DNA of 39,689 nt from Peribacillus deserti. Lineage in GTDB: Bacteria > Bacillota > Bacilli > Bacillales > DSM-1321. The first letter of the stretch is position 1. Every line of letters begins with the position of its first letter. Of the stretch, positions 35,872-39,689 are shown piece by piece. A model generated the notes under the pieces. It saw only the letters and a list, made by a program, of their open reading frames with translations, was not told where the DNA came from and did no database searches. Both the position numbers and the translations under genes were made by a program. The stretch lies in the NCBI RefSeq assembly GCF_016909175.1, contig NZ_JAFBFI010000025.1, positions 1-39,689 on the forward strand, written 5' to 3'.

Positions 35872-36711
35872 ATGAAAAGTATTGAAGTTAAAAAAGTTTT
35901 GAATAATAATGTGCTGATAGCTGAACATCCTCGATATCAAGAGGTTATTATCATTGGGAAAGGCATAGGCTTTAATAGAAAAAAAGGGGAAGTTATTTCT
36001 GCTGAGTCAGTTGAAAAACTATTTGTTTTGAAGAGCGGAAATGAACAGGAAAACTACAAAAAACTTTTACCATTAATTGAAGAACCTATTTTATCAGTCA
36101 TTATTGAAGCTATTGATCTCATCACCCAAAGAGTCGAGGGAGATCTAAATGAACATATACATGTGGGACTGACAGATCACCTGACAGCAACGATACATCG
36201 AATAAATGAAGGGATAACAATCAGAAACCCATTTCTTAATGAAACAAAAACACTTTATCCCTTTGAATTCAATATTGCAAAAGAAGTGGTAGGACTAATT
36301 TATAAGAAGACGGGCATTTCTTTGCCTGAAGCTGAGACAGGCTTCATTACACTTCATATCCACAGTGCCATTACAAATAAACAGATTTCGGAAATTAATC
36401 AGTACTCTCAGCTAATCTCTTCTTTAACGGGAGTCATTGAAGAGCAGCTTGAGATTTCTATTGATAAAGCGAGTATTGATTATATGAGATTAGTACGCCA
36501 TTTACGCTTTGCTATTGAACGTGTGCTTCTGGAAGAAAAGGTAGAGGAGCCAGAAAAAATTTCTGCTCTCTTGCAGAAAGAGTATCCAGTATGCTACAAT
36601 CTTGCATGGAAACTCATTAAAATCATGCAAAATGTTCTCAAAAAGCCAGTGTTTGATGCGGAAGCGGTGTATTTAACGATGCATCTTCAGCGGCTTCAGC
36701 GGAATAATTGA
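35872..36711 (+). CDS. glcT: PtsGHI operon antiterminator GlcT
   Basis: GlcT is a BglG/SacY-family RNA-binding antiterminator that opens ptsG expression when glucose is present. The 279-residue product has the CAT RNA-binding domain (1-60) and two PTS-regulation domains. Candidate phosphorylation histidines are His103 and His164 in PRD1 (about 65-170) and His210 and His271 in PRD2 (about 175-279). PtsG should phosphorylate and inactivate it when glucose is absent. Its target, the RAT at 36735-36763, lies directly downstream, before ptsG. ATG 35872 follows GAGG. BglG relatives for beta-glucosides exist, but the RAT type and the neighbour ptsG fix this one. Confidence 0.94.
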   Translation: MKSIEVKKVLNNNVLIAEHPRYQEVIIIGKGIGFNRKKGEVISAESVEKLFVLKSGNEQENYKKLLPLIEEPILSVIIEAIDLITQRVEGDLNEHIHVGLTDHLTATIHRINEGITIRNPFLNETKTLYPFEFNIAKEVVGLIYKKTGISLPEAETGFITLHIHSAITNKQISEINQYSQLISSLTGVIEEQLEISIDKASIDYMRLVRHLRFAIERVLLEEKVEEPEKISALLQKEYPVCYNLAWKLIKIMQNVLKKPVFDAEAVYLTMHLQRLQRNN

Positions 36712-36734
36712 TTAAACTTAATATTTATTAATAA

Positions 36735-36763
36735 CGTGTTACTGATTCGATCAGGCATGAGTA
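36735..36763 (+). promoter_or_regulatory. Ribonucleic antiterminator (RAT) of ptsG
   Basis: The segment with ACTGATTCGATCAGGCATGAG at its core (36741-36761; given here for identification as ACTGATTCGA then TCAGGCATGAG) is nearly the same as the B. subtilis ptsG RAT bound by GlcT. Its 3' part GGCATGAGTA is also the 5' arm of the terminator, so the two folds exclude each other. Confidence 0.9.
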
Positions 36764-36850
36764 AAGAAACTGCATTAGAAAGCTGCAATTGTGGGTAAAT
36801 TATACTCGTAATTTGTGTTTTCTGATGTTCTCTATACTCATGCCTTTTTT
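36754..36850 (+). terminator. GlcT-controlled terminator before ptsG
   Basis: GGCATGAGTA (36754-36763) pairs with TACTCATGCC (36835-36844), followed by six T. The 71-base interval between the arms can fold further. GlcT bound to the RAT prevents this hairpin. Confidence 0.88.
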
Positions 36851-36908
36851 CATTGTCAATTTTTGCAAACGTTTTATTGAGTTGATAAATTTCTAAGGAG
36901 GAAGTTAA

Positions 36909-38966
<2,058 letters not shown>

Positions 38967-38968
38967 AA

Positions 38969-39005
38969 AAAGGGAAGACCTTCGTTATGAGGTCTTCCCT
39001 TTTTT
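38969..39005. terminator. Bidirectional terminator after ptsG
   Basis: AAAGGGAAGACCT (38969-38981) pairs with AGGTCTTCCCTTT (38990-39002), with T runs on both strands. It serves ptsG and the convergent gene ending at 39004. Confidence 0.92.
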
Positions 39006-39393
39006 AAGCTAAATCTATTAAGACCTCTTGTACAAATGAATCCAGGGTACCGGTAAATCTTTTGACACCTTCTATATAATAGAAGGTGCTTGTTTTATCA
39101 TAGCTCAAAAGAGCTGGATCAGGTGAGTAGATAAATACTCTTCTTCCTAAACCAATCGCAATTCCTGCTTCAATATGACTTCCAAATCCGGCAGGCAATA
39201 ACATAATAAGTAAGTCGGAGTCGGAAACAGCTGTTTTTTCGAGTTCTCCGATTCGTTTTAGATGATCTAAAGAAGATGCTCTCTCATTTTGAGTCCAGTC
39301 GTATGTTTGAATATGCCCTTTCTCTTGAAGGGCTGCTGAGACCTGGCGGACATTTTCTTTATTCTTGAATCCTGATGCAATATAGAACTTCAT
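39004..39393 (-). CDS. Nucleoside 2-deoxyribosyltransferase-like protein
   Basis: A 129-residue protein of the nucleoside deoxyribosyltransferase/TIR-like fold. Seen are MKFYIASGFKNKENV (strand 1 and the substrate loop), YDWT (31-34), SDLLIMLLPAGFGSHIEAGIA with Glu75 in the nucleophile position of the family, and GRRVFIYS. Classical enzymes exchange bases between deoxynucleosides; many short members are of unknown function and may act on nucleotides or NAD-like substrates. AAAGGAG lies seven bases before the ATG. It stands alone between ptsG and the next rRNA operon. Confidence 0.8.
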   Translation of the reverse strand: MKFYIASGFKNKENVRQVSAALQEKGHIQTYDWTQNERASSLDHLKRIGELEKTAVSDSDLLIMLLPAGFGSHIEAGIAIGLGRRVFIYSPDPALLSYDKTSTFYYIEGVKRFTGTLDSFVQEVLIDLA

Positions 39394-39481
39394 GTTTTTT
39401 CTCCTTTCTAATATCGAAATATTTTACAGGTCCAATCTTTTAATGGATTTTTTTACCTCATTTTAAAAGAGTCACATTGTA

Positions 39482-39510
39482 TTGACGTTTGTTGTTTATG
39501 ATGATAATAT
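39482..39510 (+). promoter_or_regulatory. rrn promoter P1 of the next rRNA operon
   Basis: TTGACG (39482-39487), a 17-base spacer, TAATAT (39505-39510). First of two tandem promoters. Confidence 0.75.
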
Positions 39511-39574
39511 ACATATTACACTTCAACAACGCATACTTTAAAAGTTGTGATGAAAAATAACTCGAAAAAAGATG

Positions 39575-39603
39575 TTGACGACAGTTGAAATGCATGTTAT
39601 GAT
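39575..39603 (+). promoter_or_regulatory. rrn promoter P2 of the next rRNA operon
   Basis: TTGACG (39575-39580), a 17-base spacer, TATGAT (39598-39603) with an upstream TG that extends the -10. The likely start is G39610, which would fit GTP-sensing rRNA initiation in Bacillus. Confidence 0.85.
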
Positions 39604-39609
39604 TATTAA

Positions 39610-39689
39610 GTTGCTTACGAGCGACTGACTAATACTGACTAATGATTGTTCTTTGAAAACTGAACGAAACAAGACGCCAAGCGTATTTT
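39610..39689 (+). other. Transcribed leader before the 16S rRNA gene
   Basis: Contains GTTCTTTGAAAACTGAACG (39648-39666), the boxA-like antitermination element and processing region found before Bacillus 16S genes. The 16S gene itself begins beyond the window. Confidence 0.8.

Noticed and set aside
36863-36880. cre-like sequence TTGCAAACGTTTTATTGA before ptsG
   Set aside because: Three fixed positions of the cre consensus do not match, and it lies in the leader after the terminator.

Overview
The window reads as chromosome from a low-GC, spore-former-type Bacillaceae. The organism looks like a Bacillus/Cytobacillus relative, but the exact genus cannot be fixed without a search. The evidence is gene content and order that follow the Bacillus subtilis rrnE-ydi-groESL and yeaC-guaA-pbuG regions, strong AGGAGG-type ribosome binding sites, several TTG/GTG starts, a CIRCE operator, purine riboswitches, a GlcT RAT/terminator and a Firmicutes WXG100 secretion operon. 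The segment lies between two rRNA operons that point the same way. It opens inside a 5S rRNA gene and closes in the leader just before the next 16S gene.

Layout. (1) 1-235: 5S rRNA 3' part, initiator tRNA-fMet, terminator. (2) 368-2985: tsaE-tsaB-rimI-tsaD, three of the t6A tRNA-modification genes plus a ribosomal acetyltransferase. A DnaA-box cluster follows (3061-3206), then the convergent ABC-F gene ydiF. (3) 5312-6616: moaC-rex behind a near-consensus Rex operator. (4) 6650-7581: ydiL-ydiK membrane proteins on the minus strand. (5) 7761-9871: CIRCE-controlled groES-groEL. (6) 9872-13445: an accessory-looking stretch. It holds the frameshifted tail of a phage-type integrase beside groEL, a Bcr/CflA-type drug exporter, a gene-poor region with palindromes, an ASCH-domain gene and a possible broken small ORF. 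(7) 13458-23340: a complete Bacillus-type ESX/type VII secretion operon esxA(yukE)-yukD-yukC-yukBA-yueB-yueC. (8) 23344-27504: treP-treA-treR on the minus strand, with two TreR operators, a candidate cre and three REP-like hairpins between treP and treA. (9) 27785-32159: yeaC-yeaD-yebA (MoxR ATPase, DUF58 protein, membrane transglutaminase), translationally coupled. (10) 32211-35734: guaA and pbuG, each behind a guanine-type purine riboswitch; pbuG also has a pair of PurR boxes. (11) 35872-39005: glcT and ptsG, with a RAT/terminator before ptsG. (12) A minus-strand nucleoside deoxyribosyltransferase-like gene. (13) Tandem rrn promoters of the next rRNA operon.

How it fits together. Most of the window is housekeeping: translation fidelity (t6A), chaperonin, redox sensing, guanine supply and PTS sugar uptake. 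The two PTS loci are probably linked. TreP has no IIA domain, and PtsG, 10 kb away, carries a IIA domain that could serve it. The accessory modules are the T7SS and the region upstream of it. I saw no LXG toxin, immunity gene or other obvious T7SS substrate besides EsxA. I found no convincing wholly new multi-gene system. The points most worth checking are the DnaA-box cluster, the integrase relic at groEL, the esxA-yukD hairpin with an apparent ATA start for yukD, the hairpin triplet inside the tre operon, and the layered control of guaA/pbuG and glcT/ptsG.
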